Below, piece after piece: positions 48,514-60,100 of a stretch of DNA of 64,000 nucleotides. The position numbers and the translations under genes were made by a program. Where the stretch lies: assembly GCA_018894105.1 (NCBI GenBank), contig CM032117.1, positions 49,572,503-49,636,502 on the forward strand, given 5' to 3'. The notes under the pieces are model-generated. The model had not been told where the DNA came from. It was given only the letters and a program-made list of their open reading frames with translations, and made no database searches. This DNA is from Jacaranda mimosifolia (lineage: Eukaryota > Streptophyta > Magnoliopsida > Lamiales > Bignoniaceae). Position 1 is the first letter of the stretch, and each line of letters starts with the position of its first letter.

Positions 48514-51265
48514 TGTAACACCCCTAAAATTCAGTATTTCAGAAAGTTGGCATTTAGAAATTAAGATTTCGGTTAATTGAATTTTAGGGCTCAGAATTAA
48601 TAATAAAAGGACATAATTGCAAGGAAATTGGAAGTTTGGGATTCAATTGAGGAATCTTATAATGTTAGGGACTTAATCGCAAAAATGGAAAATTGGATTT
48701 TGGAAATCGGGCAGCTTTCCTTCTCTTTTTCTTTTCTTCCTTCTTCCCATTTTTTCTTCTTTCTTCATCACTATTCCATTTTCTTCCTCCTTCAACCGAG
48801 AGTCAACCACCACCATGATCCTATCTCCGGCGACCTAAACCCCAATCTAACCCCACCAAACTCTTTCCCCACATGCCTAGTGTCCATTTCCACCACCATG
48901 CAAGCCATCGGACGGTCGAGCTCCACGGCGGAGGAAGACCCAATTTTTGGTGGTGATGGGTTTAACATTTTCCGGCAGTGATTTAGGTGTTTGAGGGGTG
49001 TTTTGGAAAGCTTAAGGTGTGAGGAAGAGGGCTGTAGGGTTGCATGTGGTTGAAGAACGTCCAGAAGTTGAGAAAATGGTGATCGGAGTTGGGCGGTGTG
49101 TTTATAAATTGGTCTGAAAATTGGAGTTTTCGGAGGCTACATGCGTCTAAACAGAAATCTGACTGTACCGTTGGACTCAGGAGCTCGAAAGGAGTTGGAC
49201 TACTCGGTTTGAGAATTTTCCGGCAGCGGCGGACGGCGGCGCTCTGGCGGTCGGTGGTGGCGCTCCGGCGACCTCAGGGCAGTTTCTTCATCCCGACGTG
49301 GCGAACGCAGTGGCGTGGTTGGTTCGTGAAACTGAGGTCTCGTTGTGTAGTTGTGGAAGAGAATTGGAGAGTTGTTATATATATATATGTGCATGCATAT
49401 GTATATTTTCCTTATTGAGTTGTATCCATGCCAAGAATAGAATTTGAGGATGTTGAGATGTTATATATATATATATATAATATATGTGCTGGTTTTCCAT
49501 GCTATGGAATATGAATTTAGTGGACCTGGACTCATGCATAATGCCAACTTGGACTTATTATAGTATTAAGGATTGTATTATAAGATTAAATGGCATTTAA
49601 TTAGGAATTGATTATGTAAGGATTATGTTCATGACCTTGAAATAGGAATGAGATACTGTATTAATTGATAAATTAGTGATTCTGGATCGTTAATGGTATA
49701 ATTGTGATTAATAGAATTAAGTATGGATTTTGATTATAAATATTACTTTTTGGATAGGTAACAACGAAATGGGTCCTGCGGACCAATAGGCTGCTGACCG
49801 TGATAGCACTTCTGAGATTACGGAGGTGAGGGTCTCCCACTTTGGGTTATTGCTTTGATTACCGCTATTCGTGAATTGTTGAACCCTTGTGAGGGTCTGC
49901 CAATCTGGCACTTCATTTCATTTATCGGTAATTGTGATAAACCCCTGTGCGGGTTACTGTTTCTGAACTGACTGTACTGTTATTGAAATCTGTGATCTGT
50001 TAAGATCTTTGATATTCTGTTATCTGATTCGGACACCCCTGCGCGGGTTATTTCTGTTCTGATTCTGTTTCTGTTGGTTCTAAAGCTCATAACGTTTTCT
50101 GATATATGTTATATGTTCGTTCTGTTATATGTCTTGCTATCTGTTTGTTCTGGTATCTGTACTGTCCAGTACTATTACTGTTTGCCCTGTCGGCACTTCT
50201 ATACTGTTCTGAATTGTCTGTACGTCTGATACGCTAGGGGCTATTCCCTGGTATTCGTTATGTAAGTCCAATACGCTAGGAGCTATTCCCTGGGTATTCA
50301 GTTTTTCAGCCATATGCTAGGGTTATTCCTAGGTATGAGCGATGTGCTAAGGCTATTCTTGGGCATCTACTGTTATCCTTCGATTGACATCTGTTATCCG
50401 TCCGTACTGTTATCTGTTAATCTGATATCCGACTATCTGTTGTCTGTTACCGGTCTGATATGTTGTTCCCAGCTGTAAAGCGGGACGAGCTGATATGTTG
50501 TTCCCAGTTGTAAAGTGGGACGAACTGTTAAGGGACTGATATGATCTGTTAGATTGATTCGATTGATCTGATCTATTTATTGATTGATTTTGATTATTTC
50601 CGGACTGATTGAATGATTGCATGCTTGACTGAATGACTGAATGCGACTGACTGACTGCCTGCCTGATCGATTGTCTGACCGTATTCTGATCTGTTCTGCC
50701 TGACTGTTGATTTACAGTCTGTTGAGTTGATTCACCCTCAACAGATTCCTTCTGTTATGCTTACAGTTATCCCTCACTAAGTCCTTTGGACTTAACCCCC
50801 CCGTTTATTTTGATTCTCTCAGACAGGGACTAAGCAAGGGATTTGGACTCCATGCTGGATAAGAGTATGTTTTGTAATAGATCAGATGTTGTATGTATAT
50901 ATGGAAGTCGTCTGATTGCTAAGTATGGATTTGAGATCTATGATACGTTATGATGATAGGGATGACTTAAAGGTTGTAAATATTTCGTTATATAAGAACA
51001 TGAATTTTGGCCTTCGTTTTATAGATTATCGAGTTTGGTAAGGTTGTAATTCCGCTGCTTTTGATAAGTTGAATTGGAAATCTGGTGGCATGCATTTAGT
51101 TATGTGTTGTATATTACAGGTTTGTTTAAGTTTGAATCCGCTACTATTTCTGATGAACATGAAATGTCTGATTATGGGCCTATTGAATTGTAATTTTTGG
51201 TTCAGAATTATTGAATGGAACGTTTTGATATCTCAGCTTTGGGATACCCAGAGTGGGGTGTCACA
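48514..51265 (+). repeat. Gypsy LTR 3 (2752 bp)
   Basis: Matches LTR2 closely except for private differences in its last ~175 bp (51093, AACGTTTTGATATCTCAGC near 51220-51235, and GAGTGGGGTGTC at the end). Followed by the ATATA duplication. Confidence 0.92.
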
Positions 51266-51270
51266 ATATA

Positions 51271-52065
51271 TATCGTGCACATATATATGACAGTCGGAAA
51301 ATAATTAATTAGCCAAAATTCATCCATTAATTTGACAAAAAGAAAAAAGGAAAAAACTTTCAAGATTTGCTATGATATATATATATTTATTTATTTATTT
51401 ATTGAGAATTATAAGGACCTAAAAAACTACATGTCAAGAAAAGGCCTTGTGAAACAATATCTTCCCCCAAGTAGTTGGACTAATGGATTGAAATGTCAAT
51501 AATAAGGTCACTTCGTATATATAATGACTGTTGAACCGACTTTTGCTTTTCAAAAGAATGAAAACTGATCATCAGTAAAATGATGAACGGATGAAAATTG
51601 ATCTAAGAAATTGTGGAAAAAATGAGAAGTGATGAATGTTTGCTAGTAAAATAATTTATTTATAACATGCAATTATTATCAAATGTATCAGTGTTTGTAG
51701 AATTACTACGAATAGATGTTAGCATAGATTAATTAACAATATGATTATTTAACTAAATTAATTATATTATATATCAAGAGATAAAGAGTAATAAGCAATT
51801 TGTTGATGTAACTTTTAGATCGTTAAACCTATGTTTATTTTAGAGTGGACCCCAGAATTTCTGTAAAATGCACAATTGCTACCTTTCGTGAGCTATGGCC
51901 ATTAAAGTTTCTTTAAATACTGATGACATATACTTGGAATATTATTATAATAAGTCCGACCAACGAGACTAGGACATCAGGAGATCATTTCTTTTTAATC
52001 CGAAAATAGTAGATTTCATACTGAGAATCCAATTTAGTCAAAAGGAGAGCAAAAAGGGGCCGGGC

Positions 52066-52096
<31 letters not shown>

Positions 52097-52289
52097 ATCT
52101 TATTTGTGAAAAATCAAAGAAATTAAAAATATTACAACAAGAAGAAAAAGTAAATGCTAGTGGTTATTATTTAACAATTAAAACTGTTGATAATAAAATA
52201 TTTACAGATCAAGGATCGAATGATATGTAATTCCTAGCTACTAGTAATTATTAGAAATAGAACACGATGTATTTGATACTAAATAAACC
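51271..52289. other. 3' flank of LEA_2 copy D
   Basis: 51280-51370 matches 11340-11430 (unit A), so the gypsy array landed in the defensin-LEA_2 spacer. (TA)n at about 52064-52093. No other gene. Confidence 0.55.
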
Positions 52290-52978
52290 CTAGTCGAAAT
52301 CAAGATGAACCTGTTTACAATCTGTTGGGCCTCCCATCATAGTTCCTTGTGTTATATTTGGTGGAACTATGGCCGTCATATTATTGCACGAAACTTGTAT
52401 TGCACCTATATCACTGCGATTATACGTGAATGTAGTCTGTAATATCACATCAAATCTCAACTTTAATCCTTTGGTCGGATCGTAAGAAGGCAATGACGAC
52501 TTCATAGTTGCATTGAGAGTCTTGTTTCCAGGATCTTGATTAAAGGAATCAACAACTGTTCCTGATAAAACCTGATCAGGCATCCTCAAAACCCCAACAT
52601 GCATATCTCCAACGTAGAAAGGTTCTCCACTGTATATAGAAATCCCTAAATTCCACACAGCTATCACCTCGGAATCATCAGATTTGACATTGTTGCCCAC
52701 AAAAATTGGAGCCGATTCGATTTTGAAACTTGGATCGCTGCTGTTGGAGAAAACAGGTCGATAAAGAATGAGAGCGAAAAAGCCTAAGCTTATTAACAGT
52801 GCAAAACCAGACTCCGGCAGCTCTTGCTGTGGGTTTCGTTGGTCACGAGATGATTGGGAGTGAGCTCTGCTGCCACTCGAGGTGGCGGTTAGGCAGGGTA
52901 GTGGCCATAGCCGGCTAACGGCAATCCAATGGCTACTTCAGCCGGAGGGGCTTGGGGTCTGGGTTTTTCTTGACTCAT
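52290..52978 (-). pseudogene. LEA_2/NHL-type gene, copy D: one frameshift
   Basis: Start ATG at 52976-52978 (MSQEKPRPQAPPAEVAIGL); an ATG one codon upstream is also possible. The N-terminal frame hits a TAA at 52889-52891 in the proline-rich segment. The rest is open in another frame: a serine-rich linker with SQSSRDQR, a membrane segment (FALLISLGFFALILY, about 52770-52815), then a full LEA_2 domain (FKIESAPIFVGNNVKSDD, WNLGISIY, VGVLRMPDQ, KGLKLRFDVIL) to a stop at 52290. Expected product about 225 residues, a single-pass membrane protein of the NDR1/HIN1-like class. This is the least damaged copy: one small deletion in the Pro-rich linker is the only lesion seen, so a sequencing error or a recently lost gene are both possible. 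Confidence 0.82.
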
Positions 52979-53409
52979 CATTGGAAGCGTTTCAAGGGTC
53001 GGTAAAAGTTTGTTCAGCACAAAAACAAAATTTAGAGTATAAAAGTTTGAAATTTTGCTTGTTTTCTTCTGATCCGCTCGCTTCGGAATGAATATCTCAA
53101 TTAGTTACGATTGGGATGTAATCTATGCTATTGGAAAGAAGGGCAAATCTGATTATAACTAACTGACCCATTTCTTAGAATTAAAATTTTGAGTTTTACA
53201 AATAAGTTTAAAGAAAGACTGACTCATTGATGATTATTCATTTTTTTTTTTTTTCAAACTAAAAGAATTCAAGATTTGTTTACATAGATAACATGAACTT
53301 ACGATGCAATTATGATTACTTTCTTTTTATAATTAACAATCAGATATTTATTAGTCAGTAAATAAAATTCTTATTTTAAAGGATAAAAATAATATCTTCT
53401 ATATCATTA
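52979..53409. other. 5' flank of LEA_2 copy D
   Basis: 53040-53300 resembles 36540-36790 and 21780-21990 upstream of copies C and B. Promoter elements not assigned. Confidence 0.5.
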
Positions 53410-53466
53410 CTAGCACATATTCCCGAGCTATGTACAGTATGTATTCCCGAGCTATGTACAGTATGT
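53410..53466. repeat. Helitron-like 3' end with a 24-bp tandem duplication
   Basis: ATTCCCGAGCTATGTACAGT plus ATGT occurs twice, at 53419-53442 and 53443-53466. On the minus strand the region ends GAATATGTGCTAG followed by T, resembling a Helitron 3' end. (TA)n follows to 53484. Confidence 0.5.
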
Positions 53467-53486
53467 ATATATATATATATATATTA

Positions 53487-54447
53487 AGGGTGTTAAAGTC
53501 AAATACAATTCGATGATCAGATCATGACCTACCTGAAAAAAAAATTAGGCTTGGATTTGATGTTTTTGGATTTGAGTCAAATTGGGTTAGACACGAAACT
53601 GATCCTCCAAAAAAAAGGAGTTGGTTTCAGGTCAACCTACTAAACCTGAAAACAACAAGTGGATGACTCAGTAATCTAATAAATCTAACCCAACCCGAAA
53701 ACAAATGGTTGATTAAAAATAAAATCCAAAATTTAAAAATTTATATCCAATAATCTAAACCAAAAAAAAAAAAAGAAATTATATCCAAAATTTAAAAAAT
53801 CTTAAAATTTCCAATACACATCTAAATAAGATTTTTTTGTGGAGTTTTAGGCTATGAATTAATGGAGGAAACTAGCTTTTGGTGTAAAGAAAATTTCGTA
53901 TTTTGATGGTTATTATCAAAATTGTCTTTAGACTTTAATTTGATATTTTTGTCTTTAGACTTTAATTTTTACTATTTAGTAGGTAATTTGGCATTGATAG
54001 TTGTCATCAAAATTGTTTATTGAGCAATGGTTTATTACTTTTTTGTATTTGGAGTAATTATAGACATGACAAGTTTTAAAATTGTTATATTTCTTAATTT
54101 CTTAGACCTTAATGATCATGTAGAATTATAGATTTTATTGGTATATCAAACTTTTACTTAATTATAATGTTGGAATTTATAAATATGAAAATAAAATATA
54201 TAAATTCGATTCGGTTCAGTCAGGTTTATCAAATTGTTGGGTGACTTGATTAAAAATCAAGTCAACCCTAACCTGACTTGATTTAATCAAGTCACCCCTA
54301 ACCTGACTTGATTTTTTGTGGGTCATATTAGAGTTGAGCCTTTTGAATTTAGCATCGGGTTGAGTTGAGTTTGGGTTTGGTACTTTTATGCTATATCCCC
54401 ACTTCAAACCAATTCGAACTCACCTAACGCACCCAAATTGACACCCT
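53487..54447. mobile_element. TIR element with GGGTGTCAA-type ends, second copy
   Basis: The left end AGGGTGTTAAAGTCAAAT and the right end on the other strand AGGGTGTCAATTTGGGTG form the termini. The interior is related to 16530-17234 in inverse orientation. A duplicated TAACCTGACTTGATT block lies at about 54265-54312. Non-coding. Confidence 0.55.
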
Positions 54448-55200
54448 CAACTTTTTTTATTAAGCTAAATAAAGAATCATAAGTATTGTACAACTAAAAT
54501 ATTGTGCTTGAACTAAGCTAAATTTGTATTCTCATTATTATGTTTAACGCATTGTATGGAAAGTACTTGGAGAAGTATAATAGCAATTGATACTCGATAA
54601 TAAGAAAATAACTTAGGCAGCCAAACCAGTAGCAAGGAGGCTGGAGGGTGCTTGGTGGGGCGGGGTGGGGGAAAAAAAAAGAAGATAACTACTTTTTTGC
54701 ATTTTTAATTTTTTTTACTTATTATTTTTTATTTATTAGTAATTTTGATCAAATTATTTTAAATACATTTGTTATTTTATACTTGCAATTTGGGCAAATT
54801 CGATACTTGTGCTAAAACTTTTATAATCTAAAATAAATGATTTATTTTTTGATATAGTATTAATTTTTTAATAGCATTTGATATTTATTTGAGTTTTTAC
54901 ATCAATGATAACAAAGTATTAAGATAAAATGATAATTATGAGTATGGAATATGTGGGTTGTAAATGACAGTTACTAGATAGTGTTGGGGTATTAGTATTT
55001 ACACTTCAAAATTTGTTATTCGCATTCCATTTAAAATTTTTGTGTTAGGTTGTTGACCAAAATATCCACTTACTTTTCAAACCCATTTATATTAATTCGC
55101 AAGGCAAATATACCTTTTAATATAATAATTATCACTTTCAACTTTATTTCTCATGAAAACATTTCATCTCAATTTGTCCAACTTAATATGAAATAATAAT
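54448..55200. other. AT-rich intergenic DNA, nothing recognised
   Basis: No coding frame. A short GC-rich patch at 54640-54672 is simple sequence. Confidence 0.5.
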
Positions 55201-55880
55201 AGATTTGACAAATGGATACCCGTGAGTAACTCAAAAATGGATAATGACGGGTTGGGTAAATTCACCCATAGGCAAAATTATCTATTTTTTATTGAATAGG
55301 AGATAGTAAACACATATGGGTGATGGGTAACCCATATGCATCGATTCTTTATTATTATTTTATATTTGAAGGTAAATTAATATGTATGTTTTAATTTACA
55401 TAATATTATTATTACTTAAATAGAAATAATAAAAGAGGCTACAAATTTTAAACATTACATTGAACAAATACTTAAACTATGTTAAGCATTTTAGTTTGTA
55501 AAGTACAACTTAAATATTTAAACATCTATCAATATTAAGTTATATTCTATTTTGAAGTTTAAATTTAAATTCCATTATATATTAAGAGTTTTTGGAATTA
55601 AAAATTTAAATATCAATTAAACATTATTGTTATCATAGAAAAATATGTTATATCCTCCAAATCATTTATGGGAATTAGAGAAAAAATTAATATATATACA
55701 TATATATATATTTTTTCTTCACAGGTTATCCGTGGGTATCTGTAGGTTGGATCAAAAAGTGGTAGGTAATTAGGCAGTGGGTGAAATTACCTGCATTTTG
55801 TTGGATGGAGAAAATGAGGCCTATTATCCACATTTTTTTTGGGTACCGCGGTATAGGTGATTTTTTGCCTGATCTAAATA
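55201..55880. mobile_element. Possible decayed TIR element with GGGTATCC-type repeats
   Basis: GGATACCCGTGAGTAAC near 55214 is mirrored by GGTTATCCGTGGGTATC near 55722 and by GGGTACC near 55842. The arrangement suggests an old hAT-like element, but the ends are not defined. Confidence 0.3.
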
Positions 55881-57360
55881 ACAAGGTAGAGTGCTCTTTT
55901 CTTCCTTTATTTCACTTTCTGATTAAAAAAACTTTACATAGCAGTCTTATGAAGTAAAATAAGACCTGCATTTGGGATGTGAAAATATACTACTATCATT
56001 TTCCTATCAAAGTTCAAAGTTATGTTTTTAGTGAGATGATTGAATTTACAGATGGGATAATTTATTCATTTTTTATGTGCTCTATGAAGTTTGATATGGA
56101 GTCAATCAAGGCTAGGAATGAATCAAAATTATATTTAATAGGACAAAGAACAGTACACTAAGGGTATAATTGTCCATCAGTTTAAATTAAATGATATAAT
56201 GTAAATAAAGGGATATAATGGTCAATTCTTATAAACTAAAATCAATTGGAGTGTCAATAATAAATTTAGAGCACAAATAACAATACCCATAGTGTTAGGA
56301 TAGTGCCTCCAAAATTAATGAGATTGGAATGTATCATTATTTTTAGAATACAATCTTCACCTTATGCACTTTATGATATTTTTCATATGCATTTGGCTGA
56401 AATCCTTAAATCATAGGAAACTATGGGACTTGGTGACATATATGATGGTGATCTTGAAATAAATATGTAAAGTCATGATTTTAAATATTCCAAAATCATA
56501 GAATCTTATGAGATAGGGGCATTAAAGATTTGAATAGACTTGCACTAAAGATATATATTTCAAGGGGTTAGATCATTGCTTCGTTTCATGAGCAATTCAT
56601 GTAAGACATGAGTGCATGTTAGTGGGTACTTGTTAAGGAACAAGTTCACTGAAGGCTTACCCAGAAAAACTATTGGATAGCCAGAGTGGCTAGTCGGCAA
56701 TTGAATATTCTCCAATTTATGATTGTGCATATAATTAGTCATTTGACTTGAGGATCCACAGTAATCTTATACTTAGGTCTTTGTGCTTTGACTTTGTCTT
56801 CACCACTCTAGCGGGTCTTATGGATTTGGATTGGGCATGAGCTACCTATGTACGAAGATTAGCATGATCCAAGATAGGATCTATTTTCTCTTGTATGAAG
56901 AACAAGTACATCTCTTATGTATTCTATGATGACCGGTTTCGGAAAGTCCTTGCCAAGATAGCATGGCAATTTCAAAAGACATTTCAAAAATTGAGTTCAT
57001 AAAATGGAGCGCAACATTACAAATAGAAGCATAATTGTCGAGGCTAATACGGAGTCGACAAATATCTTGCCATAGGCTTCTTTCAAGGAAATAGAAAATT
57101 AAAGGACCGTATTTGTACAGTAATCGTAAGCAGTAATTTGGTTCACAAAGAATTAATTCATTCAATGGTTGGTATGCAGGAATAGATATGAATTGAATGA
57201 AATTTTTTAAATGACCAAATTACCCTTTTGTAAAAATTTATTAAAATAAAAATATTTATTAGTAAATTTTATAACAATAACATATGAATATATTCTATTA
57301 AGTATCTAGAATTTATGATTAACTTTTTGCTAAAAATAAGTAAAACTTTTGAAAATATGA
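55881..57360. other. Unexplained, less AT-rich non-coding stretch
   Basis: 56280-57180 is compositionally richer than its surroundings and has no microsatellite, yet no open frame exceeds 95 codons and none shows a domain I recognise. It could be internal sequence of an unrecognised non-coding retroelement or an old pseudogene. Confidence 0.35.
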
Positions 57361-57426
57361 GCTTAATTATTGAGGGGGTTAAACTTCCACTAAATACTCA
57401 ACACTTCCAATCCTTGGGCATTAATT

Positions 57427-57492
57427 TGTGGGGGTTACAAGACCCCCCACAAAAATAAAACAATTAGTGGGGGTTCATCATAACCCCCACTA
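57427..57492. repeat. Pair of G/C hairpins
   Basis: TGTGGGGGTTACAAG followed by ACCCCCCACA (57427-57451), and TAGTGGGGGTTCATC followed by ATAACCCCCACTA (57466-57492), are two adjacent, related perfect-stem hairpins in AT-rich DNA. Related half-sites (CCACTAAATA, GGGGGTTAAA) lie at 57372-57400. Confidence 0.75.
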
Positions 57493-57664
57493 AATAACCC
57501 CAGTAATATATTTATTTTTAATAGTATATCTAAAACATATTATTATAAAAGTTATTAAATTTTAAAGATTTTAATAAATTGAGCTCTTACAAATAAGTTA
57601 ATTTATAATTATTCATTTCTCATACTTCTAGCTCTTTAACAAAGATTATAAAATATTATTAAAT

Positions 57665-58288
57665 ATATTTTAAATTTTGAATTAAAGAAAATTATAGATA
57701 AGATACATTCATATCAGTTAAAGATATCAGTTAACAACTAATGAAAATCTTTTAATTGAATTAAAATACTCAAAATTTTAAGAATTTGCCATCTGGTAGA
57801 GTTGCATAATTAGAACCAAAATTATATAATTATGGATCCTATGCCATTGTGCTATATATAATAATATAGATTCATTTATCAAACATATTTTAAATTTTGG
57901 ATCAAAGAAACTTAGAATTAAGATACAATCATACCGGTTAGAAATAATAATCAACAACTAATGAAAATCTTTTAATTAAATTAAAATACTCAAAATTCTA
58001 AAAATTTGCCATTTGGCCAGAATTGTATAATTAGAATCAAAATTACATAATTATGGGTCCTACACCATTGTGCAATATATATAATATTTTTGAATTTTGG
58101 ATCAAAGAAACTTAGAATTAAGATATAATCATATCACTTAGAGATAATAATCAATAATTAATGAAAATATTTTAATTAAATTAAAATAATCAAAATTCTA
58201 AGAATTTGCCACTTGGCTAGAAATGTATAATTAGAATCAAAATTACATAATTATAGGTCCTACATTGTTGTGCTATATATAATAGTAC
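57665..58288. repeat. Three tandem copies of a ~200-bp repeat
   Basis: Copies at 57665-57885, 57886-58084 and 58085-58288 share TATTTTAAATTTTGGATCAA, AAAATCTTTTAATTAAATT, ATTTGCCA and a final TGCTATATATAATA. Read on minus, the final block of copy 1 is A then TCTATATTATTATATATAGC, like a Helitron 5' end. A fourth, dispersed copy is at 60827-60959. Confidence 0.8.
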
Positions 58289-60032
58289 CAGCATGTACCC
58301 CGTGCTATGCTTAGGAACTTTTTAATTATTTAGGTTTGGTAAAAATAGTTTTTATTCAAATTAATAAAAATAAAAATTATAATGTATATAAATCTTTCTC
58401 ATTTAACATAAAAGTGAGTTTTAACGCATAAATGTTTTTAATATAACCAACTAATCAATAGCTTTTAGTGAAATTATTTTTAAAACTACTACGGGTATTT
58501 TCAAAATAAAAAATTTGATTGAAGAAATTCTCTTGTATCTTTTTTACTAGTTGAAGACTATAGATAGTCCATGTATTCTTTTGTATATTTTATTAGTTGA
58601 AGACAATAAATGTCCATGTATTTATGCAAGATTAACTAACGACACATTAAATGAAGAAAAAATAAGAATTTTACTGGAGTTCATTTCATAGTATTATGTT
58701 TTTTTTCAATCATTTAATTTATTTAAAAATTATATTAATCAACAACTAATAAATTTAATCTTAGTAGTAAAAAATAATATAGCTCTAGTTTGAGATGAGA
58801 GTTTGAGTTCTATTAGATCTATTGGCTTTGTCAATTCTACGTAATGTATTTATGGAACGAAAATCGATTTGAGATATACTTTTTATTTTTCATATATGGT
58901 GATTATGGAAAATAATGATTGTTGATTATATTATTTGTTAAATTATGGTAGTAATGAAATGTTCAATCTTTTTAATAATAAGTAAGCCAATGAGACCCAA
59001 AAATAAAAATAAAAATAAAAAAGCAATAGCTAATTGAAGTTCAAGCCTTAAATATAATATCATTAATAATTATGGTGGAAACTCATTATTCTAGAAGTTT
59101 ATTTTTTAAGGTAAACCTACATGACATATCTATCAATAATTCCAACCTTGAGATAAAGATCAGCAAAAATAGAAAAACAATTTATTTTCAAAAACATGTT
59201 ATATTTATATAAATTTAACACCCAGAAAACATGAATTGCTATCATACGAAGATGGTGAGATTGGACCAAACTATATGTGAATGTTCATAAGATTTATTGA
59301 TTTATTTAATTAATTTTTAAATGTTGTAGCTATATACATTTTTATGCTTTATTGAAATGCATACTTATTATAATTAAAAATAATTGAGATTTAAAATTTT
59401 TAGATAATGCAATATTTAATCAAGTTGATGCATACTTTTAATTTAATAATTTCAACTTACATCTTGAATTGTGTAATAATACAATATTATATATAGAATG
59501 GTGTAATTTTTTATAATTGCAATATTACAACTTAATAAGATCATTCTATGAAAATATTAAATAAATAATGTTCAAGAAATTCCACAATTGATATGCTTGT
59601 CCATCTAATTCAAAAATAAAATAAAAAAATAGAATAGAAAAATTTAAGTAGTGGCTTCTAAACTAATGGCGATTCACTATGCTCATGCTAGGCCTAACTG
59701 ACTCAAACAACTTTTTAGTTAAGACCATATTAGCTAGGCGTTGGGATGGTAATTTGTGTGTGTCTCAAATTTGCCCCATAGAGGATCAATTTTGAGATTC
59801 TAACACCCAATATAAAGAACATAAAATAACAACTCATATTTTTTATTGGGGTGTGGTATGGGTATAACAAATAGAGTTAGTAAATAAAAACATACTATAA
59901 TAACTCACAAAAAAGTCATGTTGAATTAATATAAATTTTTTAAAAAATAATTAAGTAGATGATTGAACTAAACTCGAGAATAATATTTTATTCTAGAAAA
60001 CCTACAAAATTATGTCAAAAGTTAGTAAAGCA
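58289..60032. other. AT-rich intergenic DNA; Helitron-like 3' end at its left edge
   Basis: 58289-58325 on minus reads AGCACGGGGTACATGCTGG followed by T, hairpin-like and ending CTGG, compatible with a Helitron 3' end inserted in the third tandem repeat. The remainder shows nothing recognisable. Confidence 0.4.
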
Positions 60033-60048
60033 CATCATCATCATCATC

Positions 60049-60098
<50 letters not shown>
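60033..60098. repeat. Compound (CAT)6(AAT)16 microsatellite
   Basis: CAT units at 60033-60050 are followed by AAT units at 60051-60098. Confidence 0.95.

Positions 60099-60100
<2 letters not shown>

Larger units (their letters stand above)
38815..51265 (+). mobile_element. Tandem Ty3/gypsy array: LTR-internal-LTR-internal-LTR, 12.45 kb
   Basis: Three LTRs alternate with two identical-looking internal regions. The repeat period from LTR2 onward is exactly 4842 bp. Only one target duplication pair exists, ATATA at 38810-38814 and 51266-51270, at the outer edges, so a single insertion was later expanded. Both internal regions carry only gag; protease, RT and integrase are missing. The array separates the defensin 3' remnant of unit D from its LEA_2 gene. 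Confidence 0.92.
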
